Assembly (NCBI GenBank): GCA_911728455.2 | Contig: OU452228.1 | Location: 14,894,104-14,958,103, forward strand | DNA from: Marthasterias glacialis | Taxonomy: Eukaryota; Echinodermata; Asteroidea; Forcipulatida; Asteriidae | Length of the DNA: 64,000 nucleotides | Reading direction: 5' to 3' | Shown here: one piece after another, positions 45,480 through 54,765 of the stretch | Position numbering within the stretch: position 1 is the stretch's first letter | Layout of the letters: each line of letters begins with the position of its first letter | Made by a program: the position numbers and the translations under genes | Notes under the pieces: generated by a model | Databases searched by the model: none | Seen by the model: only the letters and a program-made list of their open reading frames with translations | Told to the model about the DNA's origin: nothing

Positions 45480-45640
45480 TCTGAGCAGTCGCATGTGGGG
45501 TGTGTGTGCCGGGGGAGGGGGGGGGCACTCAGAACCCGCGCACCCCCTTGCTCCCCCCCCATGAGATCGAAAAATGCACTTATGAATCATTTGATACATT
45601 AAATAGGCCCCCCCGCCCCAAAGTTTTTTACACCCTACAT
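45480..45640. repeat. Unclassified dispersed repeat with C/G runs, copy A
   Basis: Carries G-runs, CCCCCATGAGATCGAAAAATGCACTT and a C-run (as short pieces: GAGATCGAAAAATGCACTT). The GAGATCG...AATGCACTT block recurs at about 46565-46590. Probably pieces of one hAT-like element family. Confidence 0.45.
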
Positions 45641-46502
45641 AAAATTGTCTAAGTGAATACTGACCGTCAGACACAAAGCTCTCGAGAGCCGTGCTGGTCT
45701 TAGGCGAGCAAGCGTTAAATCGATCGCTAAATCTTGTGACATTAGGCACTGTGGGCAGATTGATTTTTTAAGAACCACCCGTGTCTCCCTGCCAACAAAT
45801 ATTACGGAAGGATAATAAATCAAGGCTGCAAAGGAGTATGATATCAACTCCTGACACCCAAAGAGACAATTCAGAACTCTTATTCACGAGTTAAGCGTCG
45901 TGTGTCCTTAATCCCTGCTTACAGATGGTGTGTAGGCGTGTTTGCTCACCATTGTAGCCAGACTGGTATACTTCTGTCTGCAGTGTGGCAATCTCCTCAT
46001 CAAATATCAATGAAGTATTGTGGGGTAAAATGAAACAATCGCCTCCAGTTGTCAATATCATTAATGCCACTTCCCTTGGGAAATATCAAGATATCTATGC
46101 CCTTTTCGATGGTGCATGTTTCAAAGGAAGGATTACGCAGTACAAGCCCTGCTCTGGTATTAATCGTGCACAAGGCAAAAAAGTGGTCTACCGGGAGATG
46201 TTTTGAGAAATTGAGAAATTGATCTATCCTCAGACACTAGACTAGATCGGTGACCCATTCAAAAAAGGGCTAATAGTCTCCCCCGGGGAAATATGTATTG
46301 TACGACCCTGTGGCTCCCACAAAGCCCGTCACGTAACGAAAATAAAAACACGGTCTCGAGACTGACTGAAATAACATCATCACCGCTTATCAGGATCTGT
46401 CCATCTGCTATTAGAAGAGGTCCTTCTCATCTGTTTTTCCTCTTGATGCTCATTCTCAAAAGTATATTCATCCTCACTACTATAAGTCGCTCGCTCTCTT
46501 TT
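45641..46502. other. Gene-free stretch
   Basis: No recognised gene or repeat. Confidence 0.5.
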
Positions 46503-46830
46503 TCGGCGGCGTAACCAAGGGCAGGGGGCAGTACCCGCCCCCTCTTATACCCCCCCCCCCGACTTGAGATCGAGGAAAGAATGCACTTGGATTTCGCAAT
46601 TGGAACATATTTTGTGCATAGCCTTTAAACTAATCAAGAATGTTTGGAAAATTTGCATAGCCTATAAACTGATCAAGAGAGTTTGGAAAATGCATACATG
46701 TATGATTCATTACGTAAAATAACCGTGAAGTATAATGTCTAGGCCGATGCTTTGCAGTTCTTGTAAATATTGTTTCTCTTGGTATCGGTAAAGCAAAAAG
46801 CCCCCCCCCCCCCCCCTGAAAAATGATATT
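46503..46830. repeat. hAT-like end and C/G-rich dispersed repeat, copy B
   Basis: Starts with CGGCGGCGTAACCAAGGG, similar to the CAGCGGCGTAACTAGGG end of the hAT-like family, then CCCGCCCCCTC, a C10 run, and GAGATCGAGGAAAGAATGC. Contains a short duplication (AATTTGCATAGCC / TAGCCTTTAAACTAATCAAG and TAGCCTATAAACTGATCAAG) and ends near a C16 run. The boundary and class are uncertain. Confidence 0.45.
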
Positions 46831-47359
46831 ATATTTCGTTCCTTCAATCTGTCTTTACTCTTCTGTCTTAAACCGTTTCAATCCTATGTGGAGCATGTTT
46901 CTACAATCATAGCTTGTGCTCTTGCAAGCATGAGCTCTCTGCTTACTTTAATGTTGACCTTGTCTCTTTTCATTACGCCATTACGTGTTGAATAATGTAT
47001 GAATTGTGTACTCTTCAGTTTTTTTTTTTAAATCCGCCGATGGACTTTGCTGACAACTCTTATCTTAATAGGCTTTGAAATTGACGGCGATCAAATTTCG
47101 AGCTCATCAATTTTTCTCATGACCGATTCCTATGAGCTAAGGCAGATGGATTCTATTGTCAATGTTATACGGCGCGCAAAACAGTACGGTGTAAAACGAA
47201 AAGGTAGGCCACGAAAAACACAGTAACTTTACGCAATTGATTTATCTGAAAGTATAGATGGGCGCCTGTGGCAATTACCGTAAAAGTTACGGTAGCTTTT
47301 AAAAATGTCTTCAGCGCAGAAAATGTTGCATTTGTTTTATAGTGTGCATTCTCCATTAA
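46831..47359. other. Gene-free stretch
   Basis: No recognised feature. Confidence 0.5.
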
Positions 47360-47624
47360 AGCCCCAGCCCCTTGAAATATTTCTGCCTGAAGTGTTATCG
47401 TTTTTAAATAATAAATGAAATAAGATGCAAAATTAGTTTTCGTCTTAGTGAAACGAAAACTCTGCCTGGAGGTACATACATGCTGAATGCATTTGTACTG
47501 TTTTCTCTCAAATGAAACAAAGAAATGAGCTGACCTTTTGACAGATTGGTTCCATTACACATATCTTGACTTGTGCAAAGAATGGAAGCATTTACAGTCG
47601 GTTTACCAATGTTGAGCCGGGGCT
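47360..47624 (-). mobile_element. TTAA-target MITE with internal hairpin, copy B
   Basis: Ends AGCCCCAGC and, inverted, AGCCCCGGC; TTAA on both sides (47356-47359 and 47625-47628). Inside is GTTTTCGTCTTAGTGAAACG, the diverged version of the palindrome in copy A. 265 bp, no coding potential. Opposite orientation to 18757-19030. Confidence 0.85.
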
Positions 47625-47876
47625 TTAACCGGTAATTGTGGTGTAATATTTGCGGTTGGATCCCATAAATGTTTATGGTATACTTGTTTGCACACGGACT
47701 GCCAGGTCATGAATTGACCAAATTTGTTGACAGTGTAACAGTGGAAGTTTTGCATACAATAGTTGCATGCTTTCTGACAAACGTACAAACTGTAACAAAT
47801 GTTAACATGAACGGTTTAAATCTGAAATCTTACTGTACTGTTGGTGCTGTGTATTTTAAAGGTAAATCTTTATCTA
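47625..47876. other. Unassigned spacer
   Basis: About 250 bp with no recognised feature; a 71-codon frame has no motif. Confidence 0.5.
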
Positions 47877-48156
47877 CACTCTAAAAAAAACTCTTTAGTC
47901 AGATGTGACTAGAAACCAGTAAGATTTGACTAACATTAATTACGGGTTATTTGGGTGCAACTTAAAGTCAGTCAGTTTGACTAGTTTTTGTTTTTAGTCA
48001 GGAATATTTAAATAACTAAAATTGGGGTCAAATCCAATAACTTGGTATGACTAAATCTGTTATTTTTAACATTTTCGTTTGTTTAAATAATTTGCTAGTC
48101 GGTTTTCAACAACTAGGAAAACCAGTCAATATTTTGACTAATTCGTTATAAGAGCG
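47877..48156. mobile_element. TA-target MITE with TTAGTCA repeats
   Basis: Left end CACTCTAAAAAAAACTC, right end inverted CGCTCTTATAACG, TA on both sides. The interior is filled with TTAGTCA, GACTAG and TTTGACTA words in both orientations. The terminal CACTCTAAAAA matches the GGGTCA-type family, implying related elements with different interiors. A scatter of the same TTAGTCA words occurs at 57490-57670. Confidence 0.7.
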
Positions 48157-48642
48157 TACTTAATTATTTAAGCCCATATTTAACGAAGGTGACACATCCA
48201 GCACAGCTGATCATTTTGGGACCCTCACATTATACAAACATACACTGTTTTTTCCCGAGAGAATCGGGCAAGTGTGTTTGATTCTATGAGTTACATCTCC
48301 CCGGGGGGTATTCCCCGCACCCCACACCCTGGATCAGCCTACACACACCGGATTTACAAGCCCGTGATATGTAGTTCTTAGACTTGGCTTCTTTGAGACT
48401 TACCTATAGCGGGATACACTCGTAATACCTGTACCAAGAACACTTCTGTGTGTAATAGTAAAAGGCCGTTCATTTCAACATCGTGAAAACTATTTCACGC
48501 AGGTGAGCAAATAATAAACATGGGATGGACGGAAACACGCTATTATTTCCCTGAACCCAAAACCTCCTCGCACGGTCGTACCATATACATTTTTACAAGA
48601 TATCACATAATGGTCTTGAAAGGGAAGTGTTTCACTACAGTG
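48157..48642. other. Gene-free stretch
   Basis: No recognised feature. Confidence 0.5.
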
Positions 48643-48856
48643 CAACGCCGTAACTAGGGTCAATCTTTAGGGGGCACAAGGGGGGGGGGGGCACCATTTT
48701 TCCTAGGGAGCACTTTTGGCCAATTAAAACTGTAGTTGCCGTTTGTATTTTCCCCAAATAAGCCCCTTTTCAGCGCTCTTCTGACTTGTGTTGAGGTAAA
48801 ACAGAAAACATTCTGCGTGTAAATAATAGAAAAAAATATTTTAAAAACATTGAAAT
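48643..48856. mobile_element. hAT-like MITE, copy C, truncated
   Basis: CGCCGTAACTAGGGTCAATC, TTTAGGGGGCACAAGGGGG, GGCACCATTTTTCC, CAATTAAAACTGTAGTTGCC and AAGCCCCTTTTCAG follow the left part of 31739-32529, then TGCGTGTAAATAATAG from the middle. The right end is missing. It abuts the exon candidate at 48872. Confidence 0.78.
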
Positions 48857-48871
48857 TACTACCTCACTTAC

Positions 48872-49111
48872 CTTTTTCAGCCCAATAGTGGAACGTACTT
48901 GCGCGACCATGTTGTCGCGTATAAGTGTTCCTTCTGAATTACGCAAATAGATCACACTATTAGCTTGTGTGACGGGGTGGCCGGCAGAAAGATCGAAGTT
49001 CGCTCTTCCTGCCATCCACCCATCACACAAGTCTAACAAAGCAATAGATCGTGGTGGTGTGCCAACGGGCAAATCAAAACACGAGTTTCCATAATATATA
49101 GGCGGTACCAT
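48872..49111 (-). CDS. Candidate exon, product unknown (doubtful)
   Basis: A minus-strand frame starting with Met at 49111 encodes about 80 residues up to a perfect splice-donor context, AAAAAG|GTAAGT, at 48872/48871 (phase 0, after Lys-Lys). An in-frame TAA lies just upstream of the Met, so it would be a first coding exon. I recognise no family. Against it: a 68-base hairpin occupies its middle (48964-49031), which is unusual in coding DNA, and the frame reads on into a MITE beyond the donor. Treat as a hypothesis. Confidence 0.25.
48964..49031. repeat. Near-perfect 68-bp hairpin
   Basis: The arms pair as CTTGTGTGA/TCACACAAG, GGGTGG/CCACCC, GGCAG/CTGCC and AGA/TCT, separated only by one- or two-base mismatches, around an 11-base loop containing TCGAA. 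About 28-base arms. Could be a palindromic mini-element, an RNA hairpin, or (less likely) chance within an exon. Confidence 0.8.
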
Positions 49112-49263
49112 TTATACAAACTATCATTAGATATAAATTTAAAAATTTACCTTTTATTTGTTTATTATTATTTTTTATTGATTTCACTGTGTGGGCTTCG
49201 GTTTGCAGTATGCTTTCAGACAAGCGGTTACTATTGACACATGTTTACGTTGAGTCTCTTTAT
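49112..49263. other. Short unassigned spacer
   Basis: AT-rich with TTATT units near 49155-49180; nothing recognised. Confidence 0.5.
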
Positions 49264-49627
49264 CACTCTGAAAAATTCCCGGGTAAGAATTTACCCGGAT
49301 CCCGGGTTCTAAGGGGCCTGACCCATTTCTGGGTCAGGCTGCCCCGGAAACTGGTTGAAAATTTGGGTTTGAACTCGGATTCTGCGTCAGTTTGACGCAG
49401 TTTTGGATCAGTTTGACACAGAATCCGGGTCATACTGACACAGAAATGGGTCAGGCACCGTATGACCTAGCCTTGATCAAGGCGTGCCGGCCGGACGGTG
49501 TGTATTGCGAATAGAGGCTCATGCATTGTTATTAACTCGGGGCTAAGGAAAAGCGCAAAGACAGCCTTGGTCAAGGCTACCTATGACCCGAAATCCGGGT
49601 CAACTCTGACCCGGGATTCATAGAGTG
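49264..49627. mobile_element. GGGTCA-type palindromic MITE, copy E, with nested insertion
   Basis: Left end CACTCTGAAAAATTCCCGGG; right end inverted CACTCTATGAATCCCGGG. Inside are GGGGCCTGACCCATTTCTGG, GATTCTGCGTCAGTTTGACG and CATACTGACACAG. TA follows the right end. The right arm is split by the element at 49468-49579. Confidence 0.86.
49468..49579. mobile_element. Nested 112-bp element with TAGCCTTG ends and 9-bp duplication
   Basis: Ends TAGCCTTGATCAAGGC and, inverted, TAGCCTTGACCAAGGC. Flanks CGTATGACC (49459-49467) and CCTATGACC (49580-49588) match at eight of nine positions. A 9-bp duplication is typical of Mutator-like (MULE) elements, and 8 bp of hAT. Each end is itself palindromic (CCTTGATCAAGG). 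Younger than its host MITE. Confidence 0.78.
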
Positions 49628-49824
49628 TAAATATCTCTCCAATGATATAATCTCTTCATTTCTTTGCTCAAGTGATCACATCTATATTCCAATGTTTTGT
49701 GAGACAAAATATATGTGCTAAAAAAAAACCTTCTAGAGAGAAAATAGGTTTTTCTCATTATTTCGTGAATACCATGAGCGTAGGCCCTGCATGTACCCGT
49801 TGAAACTGAGGACTTTCACAAAAG
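49628..49824. other. Short unassigned spacer
   Basis: Nothing recognised. Confidence 0.5.
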
Positions 49825-50225
49825 GGATCAGAGTGTTTTGATGTCAGGATGTATTCGTGTGTGGGTTCGAGTCCCGGTCGTGACACTTGTTTCCTTAAGC
49901 AAGGCACTTAACCATTATTGCTGCGTCCTTCGGATGGGACGTAAACCCTTAGGTCCCGTGTGTTGTGTAATGTACGTAAAAGAACCCACTGCACTTATCG
50001 TAAAGAGAAGGGGTTTGCCCCGGTGTTTCTGGTATGGTCTGGCAGCAGTATGCGCCACCTCACCTTGTATCCCTTTCAAGGTGTTGTATTATGGGTGCTT
50101 CGTCTCATAAAATCATTCTTAACAGGCTCCACCAGGTTTGGTAATTCTGCGCCAGGAGTATCATTTATGACAGACATTGTGCATTATAAATGTACAGTAT
50201 CATTATCATTATTATTATTACTACT
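49825..50225 (+). mobile_element. tRNA-derived SINE with degenerate head
   Basis: B box GGGTTCGAGTCCCGGTCG is intact but the A-box half of the tRNA head is lost. The body matches the SINE at 735: ACTTAACCATTATTGCTGCG, TCCTTCGGATGGGACG, GTCCCGTGTGTTGTGTAATG, AACCCACTGCACTTATCG, CACCTTGTATCCC. It continues to a TTATTATTATTA tail at about 50200-50222, a clear 3' end. Frames of about 90 codons across it are incidental. Confidence 0.85.
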
Positions 50226-50597
50226 CACTTTGCTTTCGTAAACAAAACCGATGGGGATGTCGCTAAAAAATAACAACAACACTACAACAAACCTTACAAA
50301 ACTGATGGGCATGTCACTAACCCCCCCCCAAAAAAAAAAAAAACCACAAAAAAACCACAACAACAACCTAAGTTGTTGTTACATCAAATTAACTTATTTA
50401 AACATATTGCCGCAAATTTATGCTTTTATATAATAGTTATTTATTTACATGTGACTTGTTTGGTTTCATTTTTTCCGTAAGTTAGTTTATTTAATTAAGA
50501 TTGTTCAGTAAGTCAGTATATTTAAGTAAGATTTGTTTTCCTTCTCTTTCCTATGATACCTGTAAGTGGCGGATCTCCGCTGTTGGATATCGGAATC
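50226..50597. other. Gene-free stretch
   Basis: A C9A14 junction near 50321-50343 and CAACAAC runs. No gene. Confidence 0.5.
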
Positions 50598-50697
50598 AAT
50601 ACAATACAATACAATACAATACAATACAATACAATACAATACAATACAATACAATACAATACAATACAATACAATACAAAAAATACAATACAATACA
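50598..50697. repeat. (TACAA)n pentanucleotide microsatellite
   Basis: About 18 units with one AAAAA interruption near 50678. Frames encoding YNTIQ or CIVLY repeats are artefacts of the array. Confidence 0.96.
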
Positions 50698-51958
50698 AAG
50701 TCCAAACTATAGAAGAACAAAGAGAATTCCAGGATATACTGGGTCGACAAAAATGTGTGTGGGTGTTAGTTAGTCATATGATTTGTCAGATCTCTCATTT
50801 ATTGCGCGGGGGATTTTGTTTCTCATATTTTCTTATTCAAAGCGCACCCATGAAATCAAGCTCATTGTTTCCAAATGACTTCTGACGACTATAGGCTGTG
50901 ATGCAGTTATTTTTTTAAGGATAACAAAGTTGACTGATGGCTTTAGACAAGCGTTCGCTATTGAATCGTTATACATTTATATATGATGCCGTCATTGCCT
51001 GCATGATGTCCCACTTAAAATGTCAAAACCGGGGAGAAATACCAGACTGAATGAAACACACAGCGTACACGCTGTCAATCGTGTTTGCTTATCTCAAGAC
51101 GATATTAAAATGGTAGACTAACTGTGACGTTGCAAGCACGCAGGAGATCTACACGCACAACTAATTGAAGTTCACAGGTGTCACGAACGCCCACATTTTC
51201 ACTTCATTCATAATTCATCAGTGGGGTGTCTGATTCCCCGCATCAATCAAACGGTGTAAGTATACACGGTGATGTTAGATTCCTGACTATTTTGCTCAAA
51301 GGGAGGCCAGGCAGAGACCAAATTTTCTGTCAAACTGGCTTTGAAGTTCAGGCAGATTAATTGAAAACGATACATCACTCACTATCTGTATCCCCCCCCC
51401 CAAAAAAAAAAATGTCAGGATTGAAACTTCCCACTTAATCCTTCACACTGCAGACATTTATCTCGCAAGTCATCAGCCCTGTAGCCAGAATTCTGAAACA
51501 ACGTTGCGTTTCATTTTATCAACACCACACACACGAAAACATTGTACAAAAAATTGCACTTGATGCCCTCTGAGAGAAGAAGAAGAAGAAAGAAAAAAAA
51601 GACTAAAAAAAAAGAAAACAAAGCAAAGTAAGTGTCTCCTAAAGGATTGCAAAGAGCAGACTTGACTAGTTGATACTGTCTAGTTGGCTAAATTTGTTGC
51701 ATGTGTGAAAACAAAGTCATGGCGATTCATGTAGCCAGACTCTTTCACGATGCCCGTTAACGGATAAATCTGACATTTTTAGTCGAAAGGTAACAACCAA
51801 GGTAGACTGTCTGTATTACAAGGCAACCCCCCCCAGTTGTACCCACTAATTATTAGTAATACTGCTCTTACTAACAATGAATTACTACGATTTTCAATGT
51901 TGTGACGTCACCACAAAGTGCCTGGCTTGTAGACCTTCATTTAGTTCACTTCTTTTAA
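50698..51958. other. Gene-free stretch
   Basis: C9A10 run near 51393, purine-rich AAG/A tract at 51575-51630, and a short block near 51895-51936 similar to 37216-37260. No gene recognised. Confidence 0.5.
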
Positions 51959-52315
51959 TGTCATGTAACAGGTTTTCCCGCCATAGGGGACGCTTTTTGA
52001 CGCTTGTTTACGCGTAAGTCTCAGGCTTTAACTAGCCCTAGCACTCTGAATGTCATGTACGGGTTTCCCGCCATATGGGACGCTTTTTTGACGCTCGTTT
52101 ACGCGTAAAGCTCAGGCTTTAACTTTCCTAGAACTCTGAATGTCATGTAACAGGTTTTCCCGCCTTATGGGACGCTTTTTGACGCTCGTTAACGCGTAAG
52201 GCTCAACTTTCCTAGAACTCTGAATGTCACGTAACAGGTTTTCCCGCCTTATGGGACGCTTTTTGACGCTCGTTAACGCGTAAGGCTCAGGCTTTTAACT
52301 AGCCCTAGAACTCTT
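51959..52315. repeat. About 90-bp tandem repeat, 4 units
   Basis: Units at 51959-52050, 52051-52140, 52141-52224 and 52225-52315. Each has TGTCATGTAACAGG, TTTTCCCGCC, GGGACGCTTTTTGACGCT, CGTTTACGCGTAAG, CTCAGGCTTTAAC and CTAGAACTCTGAA. The third unit lacks the GGCTTTAA segment. Sequence identity between units is high, indicating fairly recent duplication. Confidence 0.95.
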
Positions 52316-53678
52316 CCTCTGTGCTGTATACATATGTCACTGAGTATTTATACGAAAGTGAAAAGCCTCCAGGGCTAAGGCTTTAACTTGCGTCACGCTG
52401 GTGTTTTGTGAAGATGCGTTAACCTCAATGGTCGGAGGTGACCAGTACAAATTTGCGCTGGGCATTATTTGTGTCCCGTCTAGTATAAGTTATGGCGAAA
52501 AACACTGGTACATGCAGGGCTTGATTTTCACAAAGAGCTAAGAATGATCTTAAGACGTGTAGCGATCTTCAGTTGCCCAAGCAGAGTGTGAAGTCACACT
52601 GTACAAATCACTATGGCAAGAAAGACAACTCATGAATCTTAGGGTTTTGTGGAATGGAGCTCAAGTTGCTTGATTTGCACGCGCTTGGTCGTAACAAGAT
52701 GTCATAGAGTGGGTGCAAAAATTACTCTTTGTATTCAAGCTTTAAGGTCTAATATTTTGTGAGTATCGATAAACTGGTTTGGTGTGTTCATTGTGGTTAT
52801 TGTGGTTATTTTCAAAAAAGAGTTCAGTTGTAGTTCTAACTGGTTGATTGCGAACACCCCAGTAACTCTTTTACGTTCCTGATGCAGCCATTTATTAGAA
52901 AACATTTCTGTATTCACGGGGAATATATATTTGGTTCGGGTATAGATATACGACTGCGGTTATACTTTCCGACGTTGTCACGTGTGATTTGAGATTTCCG
53001 AGCAACGACCAAAACGGCAGCCTCGATGATTTTTGTTAAAAAGAGAGCAGATTATTGAGAACGTGGGCAAAGTATCAGACTAAACTCTGAGTTAATTGTA
53101 TATAGCAATATTGAGTAACACACAATTTAAATTGCCTCGACCGGTATTAGTAGCTGACCAGGATCGTCAGAGCGACCTTTTAGTAAAAGTTGATTTAACA
53201 TAATGTTGAACGTCCCAGGCCGGCACAGTATACATGAAATAAATTAAATATCAGATTGAAGAAATGTACTTGTACGTAGTATGTTGTTCTTAAAGTGTAG
53301 GTCTGAAGTAGGGGAAAAACAAGTTTTCTGTTGGAAGTAGGCGTTTAAGGAGTGTGTAGCGGTTACTTCTATTACCGGCTTTCGTGAAAAGCCCCGAACT
53401 CATGAATAATTCATATTTAGTGATCGTGACGTATTACAACGGGCAGGAATTGGTCATCTTGCCCATCTGCACTTTTGGTGTTTTACCTGCATTCGTAACG
53501 GGTATCGTTTTTACCCCGGTGGTATGTCACACATTTCGCTATTTATTGTTAATTTTGTACTGCATTTATATGGCCTTCGATGGGAATACTGCGCAGGCAA
53601 CGGCGGGCAAAATTCAATCATTCAAACAATCGTGGGGTTATTTAAAAACAAATAAAATAATTACTAAACACAACATAC
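52316..53678. other. Gene-free stretch
   Basis: No recognised gene. A 125-codon plus-strand frame at 53384-53761 looks hydrophobic in its first half but runs into the following MITE and has no family match I know. Confidence 0.45.
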
Positions 53679-53919
53679 AGCGGGCCCCCAGTAACCAGTC
53701 ATTTTCTATTATGAGAGCAATAGAGAGGTTTCACGTGACGTCACCCGAGACCTTTTTCTAATGCTGCGTGCACAAACAGGACCTGGAAATCATTCAGCAG
53801 ACGACGCGCCAGCCATTGAGTTTGTACATGGCATTACCCAACATGGCTGCGAAGTGAACTTTTCCCAGGGTCATGCAACCTCTCTATAGAACTTAGGACC
53901 GGTTACTGGGGCGCCCGCT
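53679..53919. mobile_element. Palindromic MITE with AGCGGGC ends
   Basis: Left end AGCGGGCCCCCAGTAACC and right end, inverted, AGCGGGCGCCCCAGTAACC. Both continue with a CTATAGAGAGGTT / AATAGAGAGGTT subterminal block. Contains CACGTGACGTCACC. 241 bp, no transposase. No clear target duplication. Confidence 0.82.
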
Positions 53920-54631
53920 AATGTCTCAAAAGTCTCCCATTAACAGCCAACAGTAAATTGAGTATAGGAGAGATTACGTTTAAAACCTACTTAAAAGAAG
54001 AGTTTTCTTTAAAACAAAACACTTCAGGGTGTTTTGTGAAAACGTTATCTCTGCATGAAACAGCCGTGAAGTTTTGTGTATATTTGAAAAGCCGTAAAGT
54101 TTATTTAAACACTCAAATGTGTAATTTGCGTGGGCTTTCAAGTAAGCTTTTGGGATGACGCTCAGACGATGTATCGAGAATTATCTCTGACTTGTTCCAG
54201 GGTTCAACATTTAGGGAAAATATGCCACTATCTGTTTGAGTGGGGTGCAACTTGCGATATGTGGGCAGAGGGCAAATCGACTCCAGTGGGTCTGGCACAG
54301 ACTGGAAGGGACTACGCCCTAATCCAAACTAATCAACTGCGTCGATACCAGCACAATCAGCTTTCCCGCCACTCAAGCGGTTACAACCTTGATCATGAGA
54401 AACTGACAAATGTATTTCAATTAAAGCGATTCTGTACATGTGAATAATGACCAGATCTGACAACGGCGTCTCGTGAATAGTCCTTGTAAATAGTGTACAT
54501 ACTGTCATTTCAAAAGATATAGCGAAGTATCGTATAGCACTTTGATTCTGGTTGGGTGTTAGCCAGTTACGTGGATGTGACGTCAGACAACTTTACGGTG
54601 CTCATCACGGAATTCTAGCAATCTTTTCGAA
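53920..54631. other. Gene-free stretch
   Basis: A 105-codon plus-strand frame (54130-54447) has fairly protein-like composition but no recognised family or splice context. Nothing else recognised. Confidence 0.45.
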
Positions 54632-54765
54632 ACCGAGGCTTTTGGCGTAGTCGCCGGCATAGGCTTCGACCGCCTGTTTAAATCCCCGAACCGAAAGCGC
54701 ACGTTTTCAAAATAGCTGACGAAGCCTAAGCCGGTGCCCAAGACGAATCCGTAGTTTCGAAAAGG
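54632..54765. mobile_element. GGCTTAGGCTCCGTC family, copy C
   Basis: GAGGCTTTTGGCGTAGTCG, GGCATAGGCTTCGACC, then GAAAGCGCACGTTTTC, then GACGAAGCCTAAGCC and AAGACGAATCC. Diverged copy of 13058-13190, with the same loop word GAAAGCGCAC. Confidence 0.65.

Noticed and set aside
50501-50885. YNTIQ/CIVLY repeat peptides
   Set aside because: Pentanucleotide microsatellite artefacts; a 5-bp unit gives repeats in every frame.
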